Positions 1-8,600 of a stretch of DNA of 64,000 bases are shown piece after piece (the stretch's first letter is position 1; each line of letters opens with the position of its first letter). The stretch lies in assembly GCF_000296465.1 (NCBI RefSeq), contig NZ_JH815205.1, positions 186,001 to 250,000 on the forward strand, in the 5' to 3' direction. Under the pieces are notes generated by a model. That model made no database searches, was not told the DNA's origin, and saw nothing but the letters and a program-made list of their open reading frames with translations. This DNA comes from Barnesiella intestinihominis YIT 11860 (lineage in GTDB: Bacteria > Bacteroidota > Bacteroidia > Bacteroidales > Barnesiellaceae). Position numbers and translations under genes: made by a program.

Positions 1-542
1 CGTTAGGCAATCTGTCCCCTCGCCAAAAGCGGGACTTCACACTGGTAATGAAAGGGCATATCGCTCTCGCCTCTTGTCATTATCCGCAAGGTACGCGCGG
101 AGCCCAACTCGATGCCCTCGCCCGCCATTTCCTATGGGACGACCACCTCAACTACTTGCACGGGACTGGTCATGGAGTCGGGCATTTCCTCAATGTCCAC
201 GAGGGACCACAAAACATACGCCTCGAAGAAAATCCCACGCCTCTCATGCCGGGCATGATTACCTCTAACGAACCGGGATTATACCGTACCGGCGAATATG
301 GCATACGTTGTGAAAATTTAGTCTTGACAGTGCCCGATTACGAAAATGAATTCGGCATGTTTTACCGGTTCGAGACTCTTACCCTTTTCCCCTTCGATAC
401 CGAGGCTCTCGATATTCCCATCATGACCGAGAAAGAAATCGAGTGGCTCAACAGCTATCACGAAATGGTCTATGACCGATTAAGTCCGATGCTTGACGAG
501 GAAGAGCAACAATGGTTACACCGCAAAACAACAGCAATTTAA
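1..542 (+). CDS. M24 family Xaa-Pro aminopeptidase (aminopeptidase P type), 3' part only
   Basis: The reading frame is open from base 3, so the gene begins upstream of the window; about 179 C-terminal residues are present. They hold the metal-binding half of the pita-bread fold: GTGHGVGHFLNVHEGP supplies His ligands and SNEPGLY and CENLVL supply the two Glu ligands. This is the arrangement of aminopeptidase P (M24B), a cytoplasmic dimetal exopeptidase that removes an N-terminal residue preceding proline. The stop is followed after 25 bases by the carbonic anhydrase gene on the same strand. The family is clear; the N-terminal domain cannot be judged because it lies outside the window. Confidence 0.93.
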   Translation, partial: LGNLSPRQKRDFTLVMKGHIALASCHYPQGTRGAQLDALARHFLWDDHLNYLHGTGHGVGHFLNVHEGPQNIRLEENPTPLMPGMITSNEPGLYRTGEYGIRCENLVLTVPDYENEFGMFYRFETLTLFPFDTEALDIPIMTEKEIEWLNSYHEMVYDRLSPMLDEEEQQWLHRKTTAI

Positions 543-567
543 TCCAAGTTAAAATTATAAACTAATC

Positions 568-1086
568 ATGGCACTTATAAAATCAGTACGGGGATTTACC
601 CCGAAAGTCGGTAAAGACTGTTTCCTCGCCGATAATGCAGTTCTCATCGGCGATACCGTTATCGGCGACGAATGTAGTATCTGGTTCGGAGCCATCTTGC
701 GAGGCGATGTCAATTCTATTCGTATCGGCAACCGGGTTAACATTCAAGACGGATCGGTATTGCATACTCTATACGAAAAATCCACCATCGAAATCGGCGA
801 CGACGTATCCATCGGACACAACGTTACCATACACGGAGCTACCATACACGACGGAGCCCTCGTAGGCATGGGCTCGGTAATTCTCGACCATGCTGTCGTA
901 GGCGAAGGAGCCATCGTTGCCGCCGGATCGGTTGTGTTGAGCAAGACAGTCATCAAACCGGGTGAGCTTTGGGGCGGAACACCGGCCAAATTCATCAAAA
1001 TGGTAGACCCCGAACAATCGAAAGAGATCAATCAAAAAATCGCCAAAAACTACCTGATGTATTCCAAGTGGTACGAGGAAGAATAG
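568..1086 (+). CDS. gamma carbonic anhydrase family protein (left-handed beta-helix)
   Basis: 172 residues built almost wholly of hexapeptide repeats (IGD, IGN, VGE type turns at about residues 27-145), the left-handed beta-helix of the gamma-class carbonic anhydrase/YrdA/PaaY group. The three expected zinc-ligand histidines are present as H66, H84 and H89 (in SVLH and IGHNVTIHG). Length matches the short bacterial Cam-like proteins, which act as trimers. Whether this member hydrates CO2 or has another role cannot be told from sequence; many YrdA-like members have unproven activity. A strong terminator follows the stop. Confidence 0.92.
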   Translation: MALIKSVRGFTPKVGKDCFLADNAVLIGDTVIGDECSIWFGAILRGDVNSIRIGNRVNIQDGSVLHTLYEKSTIEIGDDVSIGHNVTIHGATIHDGALVGMGSVILDHAVVGEGAIVAAGSVVLSKTVIKPGELWGGTPAKFIKMVDPEQSKEINQKIAKNYLMYSKWYEEE

Positions 1087-1105
1087 TCTTTCCGTAATAT
1101 CATGC

Positions 1106-1140
1106 AAAGGGACTGCCGATTAGCAGTCCCTTTGTCTTTT
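1106..1140 (+). terminator. rho-independent terminator after the carbonic anhydrase gene
   Basis: A perfect 11-bp stem (AAAGGGACTGC at 1106-1116 with GCAGTCCCTTT at 1123-1133), a 6-base loop and a T-rich tail. It sits 19 bases after the stop codon. Confidence 0.85.
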
Positions 1141-1221
1141 GATAACACGGTACAATGATCGAAATAACCTATGGTTATAACCGATAACCACAAAGAAATC
1201 CCATATTCGAAATGAAATCTC

Positions 1222-1229
1222 TACCTTTG
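1222..1229 (+). promoter_or_regulatory. Bacteroidota -7 box for the yeiH-like gene
   Basis: TACCTTTG matches the TAnnTTTG -7 consensus of the primary sigma factor of this phylum. It lies 117 bases before the start codon of the next gene and after the terminator of the previous one. I see no clear -33 TTG element. Confidence 0.5.
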
Positions 1230-1345
1230 CGTCCGAAAAGGGAAACGACACCCGGAATGAACGTATATCGCATTCCGCATTAACTGTATCAAACGGCAAA
1301 TTTTCCCCAACTCGATTATAAAAAAACAATTTAATTCATTTTGAT

Positions 1346-2383
1346 ATGTTCAGCGAAAAACAAGGAAATGTCCTCCACGGTATTCTGTTGATTGTACTTT
1401 TTTCATTCTCCGCCTTTTACATTGCAGAATTCCAATTTATAAAAAATCTATCACTCAGCCCCCTCATCGTAGGCATCATACTGGGTATGCTCTACGCCAA
1501 CAGCCTGCGTAACCGATTGCCCGAGACATGGGTTCCGGGCATAAAATTCTGCTCGAAACAAGTACTTCGTGCCGGTATCGTCCTCTACGGATTCCGGTTG
1601 ACCTTCCAAAGCGTTATCGCCATAGGAGCCTCGGCCATACTCATCGACGTGATTATCGTCACCTGCACCATTCTATTGGGTTTCTTGGTGGGGAAACTGT
1701 TGAAGATGGACAATGACCTCGCCCTGCTCACCGCCACAGGTAGCGCCATCTGTGGAGCCGCTGCTGTTTTGGGTGCAGAACCGGTAGTAAAAAGCGAACC
1801 CCATAAAACAGCAGTTGCTGTCTCGACGGTTGTCATTTTCGGTACGCTCTCGATGTTCATTTATCCCATTCTTTACCGAGCCGGAGTATTCGACCTCACA
1901 CCCGAACAAATGGGACTCTACACAGGCTCTACCTTACACGAAGTAGCCCACGTGGTAGGGGCGGGTAACGCGATGGGGAAAGAGATTTCCGACTCGGCAA
2001 TCATCGTAAAAATGATTCGAGTCATGCTCCTTGCCCCGGTTTTACTCATCATGAGTTTTGCCTTAGCCCGCCGAGCCGTAAAAGCAGTCAAAGGAGACAA
2101 AAATACAACCGTCACTCAGCGAGGAAAAATCACCATTCCCTGGTTCGCATTCGGTTTCCTTGCCGTTATCGGATTCAATTCGTTCGATTGGCTTCCCGTT
2201 CCAGTAGTAGACGGAATCAATAGCCTCGACACCTTTATGCTTACAATGGCTATGACAGCTTTGGGAGCCGAAACCAATTTCGAAAAATTCAAACAAGCAG
2301 GAGCCAAACCATTTCTTTTAGCGGCCATATTGTATATATGGCTGTTGGGAGGAGGTTATCTGCTCGTCAAATGGTTAGCATAA
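1346..2383 (+). CDS. YeiH/UPF0324 family putative sulfate exporter
   Basis: 345 residues, polytopic, with about ten hydrophobic segments spread over the whole length (for example residues 10-32, 36-52, 75-95, 100-120). Conserved family pieces are visible: LSPLIVGIILGMLYAN near the N-terminus, LLTATGSAICGAAAV in the middle and STLHEVAHVVGA. The family (PF03601 type, YeiH/PSE) is annotated as inner-membrane sulfate or sulfonate exporter, but the substrate is experimentally weak. The gene stands alone, with its own -7 box upstream and a gene-free repeat-rich region downstream. Confidence 0.9.
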   Translation: MFSEKQGNVLHGILLIVLFSFSAFYIAEFQFIKNLSLSPLIVGIILGMLYANSLRNRLPETWVPGIKFCSKQVLRAGIVLYGFRLTFQSVIAIGASAILIDVIIVTCTILLGFLVGKLLKMDNDLALLTATGSAICGAAAVLGAEPVVKSEPHKTAVAVSTVVIFGTLSMFIYPILYRAGVFDLTPEQMGLYTGSTLHEVAHVVGAGNAMGKEISDSAIIVKMIRVMLLAPVLLIMSFALARRAVKAVKGDKNTTVTQRGKITIPWFAFGFLAVIGFNSFDWLPVPVVDGINSLDTFMLTMAMTALGAETNFEKFKQAGAKPFLLAAILYIWLLGGGYLLVKWLA

Positions 2384-2518
2384 ATCATAATCACATCAAA
2401 CGACAACGGGCTGAATCGTAAATTTACCACCTCTCCCTACGGGCATTCCCCGGATTTCATCTATGATGAGCAGAAAGAGAGGAGCCCTGACTCTGTCATC
2501 TCCACTGCCGGTATTTTT

Positions 2519-2604
2519 TAACCCCTCCGTCTCTACGTGCCACCTCCCCTATATTTTGCGTTGCAAAACACAGAGGAGGAGGTTAACACCGATAGTGTCA
2601 TACT
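2519..2604 (+). repeat. dispersed GC-rich hairpin repeat, loop type A
   Basis: Begins TAACCCCTCCGTC, continues CCACCTCCCCTATATTTTGC, a short loop, GCAAAACACAG and GGAGGAGGTTAA, then CGATAGTGTCATACTA. The same succession, including the trailing CGATAGTGTCATACTA, occurs in reverse complement at 31979-32071. Confidence 0.8.
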
Positions 2605-2736
2605 AAACCCAATTCAATAGAAAATTCGAGGGAGTAGATTTGAATTTTAACGATGAATCTTTTATCGAATACTTCGTTCCTGTTCTCTTTGGAGAGAGGT
2701 TAAAAAAGATTTCATAAGATTTTCGATTGAGGGTTT

Positions 2737-2802
2737 AACCCCTTTGCCCGGCGGGCATTCCCCCTATTCACTTCGCAGCACAAGGGAGAAGGAGAATACC
2801 CT
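2737..2802 (+). repeat. dispersed hairpin repeat, degenerate copy
   Basis: TTAACCCCTTTGCCCGGCGGGCATTCCCCCT followed by CACTTCGCAGCACAAGGGAGAAGGAGAAT (given here as two pieces) keeps the outer modules of the family but has a diverged loop. Confidence 0.55.
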
Positions 2803-2974
2803 CAAAGTTCCAAAGAGATAAAAGGCTGTTCAAAGCGACACTTTCAATCCCCTCCCCCTACTCTCACAACATCATAGGACATTTCACATTCCACCTTTAT
2901 TTTTTTGAAAAGTGACAATATCGATATTTAGAACAACGAATGATTACATATCGCTTTGGAGTGGGAATCTGAAA

Positions 2975-3036
2975 CACCTCCCCTGTGTTTTGCAACGCAA
3001 AATATAGGGGAGGTGGCACGTAGAGATGGAGGGGTT
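2975..3036 (-). repeat. dispersed GC-rich hairpin repeat, loop type A, inverted copy
   Basis: On the plus strand CACCTCCCCTGTGTTTTGC, loop, GCAAAATATAGGGGAGGTGG, CACGTAGAGATGGAGGGGTT. Its reverse complement matches 2519-2585 almost base for base, including the ACGTGCC linker, so the two copies form a long inverted repeat about 390 bases apart. Confidence 0.8.
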
Positions 3037-3234
3037 GAAAACGACATCTCATCAGCCGGTTTATATCGGACATATCCCTGCACCCACCGTATTCCACAGC
3101 ATTACAGGATGCTGTGGAAGCAGCGGTATAAGTGAGAGACCGAAGGAAAAGAAGTTTCGAGGAAAGGGGTTATAAAAAAGATACATCGACGAACCCACTA
3201 TCGTTTAATATCTCTCCAAAAAAACTATTCTCAA

Positions 3235-3759
3235 CTATTTAATTTTCTTTTTCACATTACCAGAAGAGGCTTTTCCCGGAACCAACTTGGTTCGGGTTCT
3301 ATTCTTACTTTTTTCCTCTCCTTCCTTCACGACTTTTTTCGGAGCATAAGTCTTCGGCTTTCTTCCTTGATGCGAAGCCTCATCGGACTTCTTCACCATC
3401 GAATTTTTGGAACGACGATTCGGACGAAGTTCCTCCTGTCCACTGGCAAATCTCTCTCGGCCCCCTCGTTGCTTCTTTTCAACCTCGGGATTTTCAGCTC
3501 CCGATAGTTTCTCTTTACGAGAAGAACCGTAACGGCGCAATTTATACTCCCGCTGTTCCATAGGGATAAAATGCAACGGTTCCCCGTCTATTTTCACTTT
3601 ATCGCCTTCGGCCACCCGGCTACCCAACGTAGCCAACTCGCCGTTGATAGTCACCCGCTCATCGGCAATCATTTTATCGGCTTCCCGACGGGAACAAAAT
3701 CCCGAATCACTAATGTACTTATTGACCCGAATACCCGATCGTATCACTTTCTTTACCAT
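3235..3759 (-). CDS. S4 domain RNA-binding protein with basic tail (pseudouridine-synthase-like N-terminus only)
   Basis: 174 residues from the ATG at 3759; a TTG two codons earlier is a poorer start. Residues about 11-57 form an S4 RNA-binding domain of the RsuA/RluB/RluF type (NKYISDSGFCSRREADKMI...VTINGE...). The catalytic pseudouridine-synthase domain that normally follows is absent. In its place is a roughly 100-residue low-complexity tail rich in Lys, Arg and Glu (for example KNRTRTKLVPGK). It probably binds rRNA or ribosomal particles without modifying them. It lies 17 bases downstream of murI and is likely cotranscribed with it. Confidence 0.8.
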   Translation of the reverse strand: MVKKVIRSGIRVNKYISDSGFCSRREADKMIADERVTINGELATLGSRVAEGDKVKIDGEPLHFIPMEQREYKLRRYGSSRKEKLSGAENPEVEKKQRGGRERFASGQEELRPNRRSKNSMVKKSDEASHQGRKPKTYAPKKVVKEGEEKSKNRTRTKLVPGKASSGNVKKKIK

Positions 3760-3776
3760 AATCAAAACTCTATATT

Positions 3777-4622
3777 TTATCCCAACACTATATGCTCAGC
3801 CTCTACCGGCTCATTCAAAAACAGGGTCGCTGCCTCGGAAAACTTTCGAGGCGATTCCGTCGTCAGATAGCGGCAACCGCCCTCTTTCGAGCAACGACTC
3901 TCTATCTCGGGATGCCGTTTCAAGTAATCGTCCAACCTGTCGGTCACCAAAGGACCTTGCAAGACTACCGAAATAGACGGAGGAAGATAGGCCCTAATTT
4001 TGTCGAGTAACAACGGATAATGGGTACACCCCAATACTATCGTATCAATTTCATCGGACTGCGACAAAAGTTCGTCGATATATTTCTTAACAAAATAATC
4101 GGCTCCCCTCCCTTGTGCTTCGTTGTTCTCCACCAACGGAACCCACATGGGACATGACTGTCCGTATACCACGAATTCGGGATACATCTTCTTTATCTCC
4201 AACTCATAGGAGCCCGACTGTATCGTACCCGGTGTAGCCAAAATCCCGATATGCCCCGTACGCGACAGTTCGGAAAGCGACTCGACCGTCGGACGAATAA
4301 CCCCCAAAACCCGTTTATCGGGAGCGAGACGAGGCAAATCTTTTTGCTGGATACTACGAAGCGCCTTTGCCGAAGCCGTATTGCAAGCCAAAATAACCAA
4401 AGAGCACCCTTCGTCGAAAAGATGAAATACAGCCTGCTTAGTAAATTCATATACGATCTCGAACGACCTCGTACCATAAGGAGCCCGCGCATTATCCCCC
4501 AAATAGAGATAATCATATCGAGGCAGGCCTTTACGCACCTGTTCGAGAATAGTAAGACCTCCGTATCCCGAATCGAAAATTCCGATGGAACCTACATTAG
4601 TAGGTATTTTTGTCGCATCCAT
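3777..4622 (-). CDS. murI: glutamate racemase
   Basis: 281 residues. Converts L- to D-glutamate for peptidoglycan. The signature pieces are all present: GIFDSGYGGLTIL near the N-terminus, the first catalytic Cys in ILACNTASA and the second in VLGCTHYPLL. The start ATG at 4622 gives a usual family length. Neighbours upstream are the envelope genes ompH and bamA, but a strong terminator at 4644-4674 separates them, so expression may rely on readthrough or on a promoter in the short gap that I cannot identify. Confidence 0.97.
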   Translation of the reverse strand: MDATKIPTNVGSIGIFDSGYGGLTILEQVRKGLPRYDYLYLGDNARAPYGTRSFEIVYEFTKQAVFHLFDEGCSLVILACNTASAKALRSIQQKDLPRLAPDKRVLGVIRPTVESLSELSRTGHIGILATPGTIQSGSYELEIKKMYPEFVVYGQSCPMWVPLVENNEAQGRGADYFVKKYIDELLSQSDEIDTIVLGCTHYPLLLDKIRAYLPPSISVVLQGPLVTDRLDDYLKRHPEIESRCSKEGGCRYLTTESPRKFSEAATLFLNEPVEAEHIVLG

Positions 4623-4639
4623 TATTAGAAGTATAAATA

Positions 4640-4674
4640 TGGAAAAAGGATGATAACGTTCTTATCATCCTTTT
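4640..4674 (-). terminator. terminator after the ompH pair
   Basis: A perfect 13-bp stem (AAAAGGATGATAA at 4644-4656, TTATCATCCTTTT at 4662-4674) with a 5-base loop. Read leftward it ends in a T5 run, so it terminates minus-strand transcripts from ompH. Confidence 0.85.
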
Positions 4675-4698
4675 CGCAACCCCTCGACGAGGGAATAA

Positions 4699-5214
4699 TT
4701 ATTTCAATCCCAATTTCGCTTTCACCAACGGAGTCACATCTTCACTGGGTGCTCCCTGATAAATAACGATAGGATAAGCCAAATCAAAAATATAAGTAAA
4801 TTTACCCTCTGCCCCTACCGACTTAATGGCATCCATCAACTTCTGTTGAATAGGAGCGAAAAGAGCTTCTTGTTGTTTTTGAATATCCTGAGACGCCATT
4901 TCCCGGAAACTCTCGATACGAGATTGGGAATCTTGAACCTCCTGCATACGACGAGCACGTATCGTCTCGGGAATCGTATCGCCCAATGCCATATACTCTT
5001 TATACTTCTTCGTGAACTCTTCTTGAATTTTTACAAACTCATCTTCATATTTCTTATTAATATCTTGAAGAGTTTGCTCGGCAGTTGCCTTCTCTGGCAT
5101 CAACATAAAAATCTCCTGAGAGTTAACGGTACCGAATTTAAGGGCTTGTTGCGCTTGTGATACAAAACTCAAAGAGCAAATGCACACTGCGGCGAAAAGA
5201 AATTTCTTAATCAT
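4699..5214 (-). CDS. OmpH/Skp family periplasmic chaperone, second copy
   Basis: 171 residues with an N-terminal Sec signal (about residues 1-21, ending SQA-QQ). The mature part is a highly charged helical Skp-like body: KFGTVNSQEIF strand, then long coiled-coil arms rich in Glu, Lys and Gln at about residues 45-125, then a closing strand region (FTYIFDLAYPIVIYQG). Skp/OmpH trimers hold unfolded outer-membrane proteins on the way to BamA. It is the tandem paralogue of the gene at 5273, 58 bases apart, and both lie downstream of bamA on the same strand. Confidence 0.9.
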   Translation of the reverse strand: MIKKFLFAAVCICSLSFVSQAQQALKFGTVNSQEIFMLMPEKATAEQTLQDINKKYEDEFVKIQEEFTKKYKEYMALGDTIPETIRARRMQEVQDSQSRIESFREMASQDIQKQQEALFAPIQQKLMDAIKSVGAEGKFTYIFDLAYPIVIYQGAPSEDVTPLVKAKLGLK

Positions 5215-5272
5215 ACTATAATTTTTTTGTTTCTATACTGTAAGTTATGAATAATGGCACAAAAGTAAGCAT

Positions 5273-5788
5273 TTATTTTGAATATCCTAACTTTGTGAGC
5301 ACTTCATTACTAATATCTATCTTCGGCGACGCAAAAATAATATTCGGAGAAGAAGCTCTATCGATAACCATCATGTAGCCTTTATCTTCCGAAATCTTCT
5401 TAATGGCATTATAAATATCGTCTTGAATAGGCTTCATAAGACTTTCGCGCTTTTTGAACAACTCGCCCTCAGGGCCGAAATACTTACGGCGCAATTCAAC
5501 GACCTCCGTCTCCTTATCACGGATTTCCTCTTCTCGTTTTACCTTCATTTCCTCGGTAAGAAATACCAAATCCGATTGATAGTTTTTATACATTGTTTTA
5601 GCTTCGGCCGCCTTGTCGTCACACTCTTTTTGCCAACGTTGAGACACTTGGTTCAACTGTTCGTTGGCCATTTCGTACGAAGGAATATTTTTGAGTATAT
5701 ATTCCATATCGACCAAAGCATACTTCTGAGCTACCGACGACGCAGTAAAAGCTAGTACCGCCATCGCAAAAAGAACTATTCTTTTCAT
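5273..5788 (-). CDS. OmpH/Skp family periplasmic chaperone, first copy
   Basis: 171 residues, signal peptide at about 1-20 (LAFTASSVAQ), then the Skp body: KYALVDMEYILKNIPSY, charged helical arms at about residues 40-130 and a C-terminal DRASSPNIIFASPKIDIS strand. Same length as the neighbouring copy but clearly diverged, so this is an old duplication, as is common in this phylum. It follows bamA on the same strand after a hairpin terminator, so it may be partly independently expressed. Confidence 0.9.
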   Translation of the reverse strand: MKRIVLFAMAVLAFTASSVAQKYALVDMEYILKNIPSYEMANEQLNQVSQRWQKECDDKAAEAKTMYKNYQSDLVFLTEEMKVKREEEIRDKETEVVELRRKYFGPEGELFKKRESLMKPIQDDIYNAIKKISEDKGYMMVIDRASSPNIIFASPKIDISNEVLTKLGYSK

Positions 5789-5861
5789 ATCGTTATTCTA
5801 TTTAATTAAACATTCCCGTTTCAATAAACCATATAACATAAAACACTTTCTAAAAAATAAA

Positions 5862-5891
5862 GATAGCGCGATTCTACCAAATCGCGCTATC
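5862..5891 (-). terminator. hairpin between bamA and ompH
   Basis: A perfect 11-bp stem (GATAGCGCGAT at 5862-5872, ATCGCGCTATC at 5881-5891) with an 8-base loop. On the minus strand it is followed by a T-rich tract, so it looks like a terminator or attenuator after bamA. Confidence 0.75.
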
Positions 5892-5933
5892 CTTTTAGAG
5901 CATTTAACACAAACGTATCTGTTTTTTCACAAA

Positions 5934-8600
5934 TTAAAATTCCTGACCTAAGATAAAGTGGAAATGGCCACCCCCTTTCTCTCCTTGTACTTTATCGAAA
6001 CCATAAGCCCAGTCGATACCCATCAATCCGATCATCGGCAAGAAGATACGAACGCCCACTCCGGCCGAACGTTTCAGAGAGAATGGATTGAAGTTTTCGA
6101 GCGATGTCCACGCATTACCGCCCTCGACAAAAGCTAAACCATATATCGTAGACGAAGGCTGCAACAAGAACGGGAAGTGCAACTCCATCGAGAACCGGGT
6201 ATAAGCCCGACCGTCGGAATAGGGCGTAAGAGCACCGTTATCATAGCCCCTCAACCCGATTGTTTCCGTAGCATATGTATAAGACCCGGTCATACCGTCG
6301 CCACCCACATGGAATGTTTCGAAAGGCGTTTGCTTATACTTGTTATACGACCCCAACAATCCGAAATCGGCACGTCCCATAAGCACAAGTGTATATTTTT
6401 CGGAGTTATTCAACGGGGTATATACACGGCTCTTGAATTTTATTTTATAATATTCTATCCAGCGATATAACTCTTCTCGGTCGGCTCTCGACGAACTCTC
6501 ATAGAGGCTCTTGTAATCTTTCTTAGAGAATAATGAATAAGGAGGAGTAAATTGAGCCGATAACGTAAATTGAGAACCTCGACGTGTATAAATGGGATTA
6601 TCTATCGAACTTCTACCCAGCGTCAATCCCAACGTAAAACTGTGAGAAGTACCGTTCTGCATATAGTACAGATACTCCCAATTTTTAAGAATATATGCCT
6701 GATAGCCCAATTCTGCCATAAAAGTAAAATAGTCATCGGGCCACTCCAAACGTTTCCCGAATCCGAAGGAAACCCCGATCATCTGCAAAGACTTGTTCGG
6801 GTCTAAGGCATTTTCATAAGCATTTTGATAATAATCGTCATAATAGGAGTTACCCAAGTAGCTGTTTCCCCAGTAACCTCCATACAAAGAATTATTGTAT
6901 AAACTGTTGTAGCTTCGGCTCAAAAAAGAACTTTCGATACCGGTCTGACGGCTATAATAAGCCGAGAACTGGAACGAGTTCGGACGTTTTCCTCCGAACC
7001 ACGGATCATAAAACGAAATACTATACTGCTGATAATAACGTGCATTCGTTTGCGCACTGATCGTAAACGTTTGCCCGTCGCCCTGCGGAATGATACCTTT
7101 AAACGATTTAGGGTTGAGCAAATTCTTGATGGAGAAATTCGTAAACTTCAAACTAAGTTTTCCGATAACACCCGTCTGCCCCCAACCGGCCGAAAATTCG
7201 ATTTGGTCGTTGGCTTTCGATTCGAGATTATAAACCAAATCGACAGTACCGTTTTCTTCGTTCGGTTCCGGTTTTATATCCATTGTCTCAGGATCGAAAT
7301 GCCCGGTTTGAGCTATTTCACGAGCAGAACGCATCAAGTCCGATTTACTGAACAACTCTCCCGGTTTCGTACGTAATTCCCGACGGATAACATGCTCATA
7401 CAAACGGTCGTTACCATTGATGACAACCTTGTTGATACGGGCCTGCGGACCTTCGAACAAACGTATCTCCAAATCGATGGAGTCGTTCAGCACATTGCCC
7501 TCGATAGGAACCAACTGAAAGAAAAGGTATCCTCTGTCCATATATAAATTGGCAACCGCATCTTCATCTTCCATCGTTCGCTTGTTCAGCATTTTCTGAT
7601 TATAAACATCGCCCGGCTTCATACCCAATACAGCCGAAAGATAATCCGACGGATAAATCGTATTGCCTACCCAGTCTATATTTCGGATATAATATTTCTT
7701 TCCCTCATCGATTGTCAGGTAAACATCTACCGTTTTATCGTTATACCGCACCACACTGTCGTTTACGATAGCGGCATCCCGGTATCCCAACTCGTTATAT
7801 TTCTCGATAATCAGATTTTTATCATTCTTATAATTCTCTTCGACAAACTTTTTCGTTCGGAACAAATGAAGCAAATTACCCTTTTCATTGGTTTTTTTCA
7901 TAGCCCATTTTATTTTCCTATCCGACAAAACCTCGTTCCCGTCTATATATATCTTATGGACCTTAACTTTCTCTTTCTTATCCACATAAATATCGACGAT
8001 CACCTCGTTCTCATGGGTCAGGTCATCGGTCTGTTTTATGTTCACCTCTGCATTCTTAAAACCCTTTTCCTCGAAATGTTTTTTGATAATCGTCGTGGCA
8101 CGATCCACTATATTGGGAGTTATCTGGTTTCCTTTGACCAACCCCAAGCGCATTTCCAAATCTTCCCGCTCACTTTTCTTAATCCCGTGGTAATTTATTT
8201 CCGAAATACGCGGTTGTTGTTTTAATTGTATTTCGAGCCATGCCTTATTGCCATAGGCCTTCGTCCACTTAATCACGACATCGGAAAACAAACCTTGCCT
8301 CCAAAATTTTTTGGCTGCCTCGGTAATGGCATTACCGGGTATTTCGATAACCTGTCCTACTTCCAACCCAGAGTAACCTATCAATACATAATCCTCATAA
8401 TTGGGAGCCCCGGTAACCGTGATACCGGCAATCTCATATTTCTGCGGAATGGCCGAATAAACGACCTTCGGATTATATATCGTATCGAGTTTCTCTTCAT
8501 TCTGTGCGGTCACAGCCTGCACACAAAAAGACAAAAACAAAAAAACAGCCAAACTTTTCAAAGGCATATAATATCGCATTTTCAATCTCTTTTTCTTCAT
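5934..8600 (-). CDS. bamA: outer membrane protein assembly factor BamA
   Basis: 888 residues: signal peptide about 1-33, five POTRA repeats over about residues 55-440, and an Omp85 beta-barrel from about 470 to the end. The last residue is Phe (ILGQEF), the normal barrel C-terminal signature. Glycine- and tyrosine-rich stretches around residues 570-600 look like an extended extracellular loop. BamA inserts beta-barrel proteins in the outer membrane. Its start directly abuts the uppS stop (no spacer), so the two are translationally linked, and two OmpH chaperones follow. Longer than proteobacterial BamA, as usual for the phylum. Confidence 0.97.
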   Translation of the reverse strand: MKKKRLKMRYYMPLKSLAVFLFLSFCVQAVTAQNEEKLDTIYNPKVVYSAIPQKYEIAGITVTGAPNYEDYVLIGYSGLEVGQVIEIPGNAITEAAKKFWRQGLFSDVVIKWTKAYGNKAWLEIQLKQQPRISEINYHGIKKSEREDLEMRLGLVKGNQITPNIVDRATTIIKKHFEEKGFKNAEVNIKQTDDLTHENEVIVDIYVDKKEKVKVHKIYIDGNEVLSDRKIKWAMKKTNEKGNLLHLFRTKKFVEENYKNDKNLIIEKYNELGYRDAAIVNDSVVRYNDKTVDVYLTIDEGKKYYIRNIDWVGNTIYPSDYLSAVLGMKPGDVYNQKMLNKRTMEDEDAVANLYMDRGYLFFQLVPIEGNVLNDSIDLEIRLFEGPQARINKVVINGNDRLYEHVIRRELRTKPGELFSKSDLMRSAREIAQTGHFDPETMDIKPEPNEENGTVDLVYNLESKANDQIEFSAGWGQTGVIGKLSLKFTNFSIKNLLNPKSFKGIIPQGDGQTFTISAQTNARYYQQYSISFYDPWFGGKRPNSFQFSAYYSRQTGIESSFLSRSYNSLYNNSLYGGYWGNSYLGNSYYDDYYQNAYENALDPNKSLQMIGVSFGFGKRLEWPDDYFTFMAELGYQAYILKNWEYLYYMQNGTSHSFTLGLTLGRSSIDNPIYTRRGSQFTLSAQFTPPYSLFSKKDYKSLYESSSRADREELYRWIEYYKIKFKSRVYTPLNNSEKYTLVLMGRADFGLLGSYNKYKQTPFETFHVGGDGMTGSYTYATETIGLRGYDNGALTPYSDGRAYTRFSMELHFPFLLQPSSTIYGLAFVEGGNAWTSLENFNPFSLKRSAGVGVRIFLPMIGLMGIDWAYGFDKVQGEKGGGHFHFILGQEF

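Larger units (their letters stand above)
2384..3234. other. gene-free region with three copies of the GC-rich hairpin repeat
   Basis: About 850 bases with no credible coding sequence on either strand. It holds copies of the dispersed hairpin repeat listed separately at 2519-2604, 2737-2802 and 2975-3036; the first and third are inverted relative to each other. The rest is AT-rich spacer with no terminator or promoter that I can defend. Confidence 0.7.

Noticed and set aside
2384-3234. Possible CRISPR array because of spaced similar repeats
   Set aside because: The repeats are in both orientations, vary in length and are irregularly spaced; no cas genes are present.
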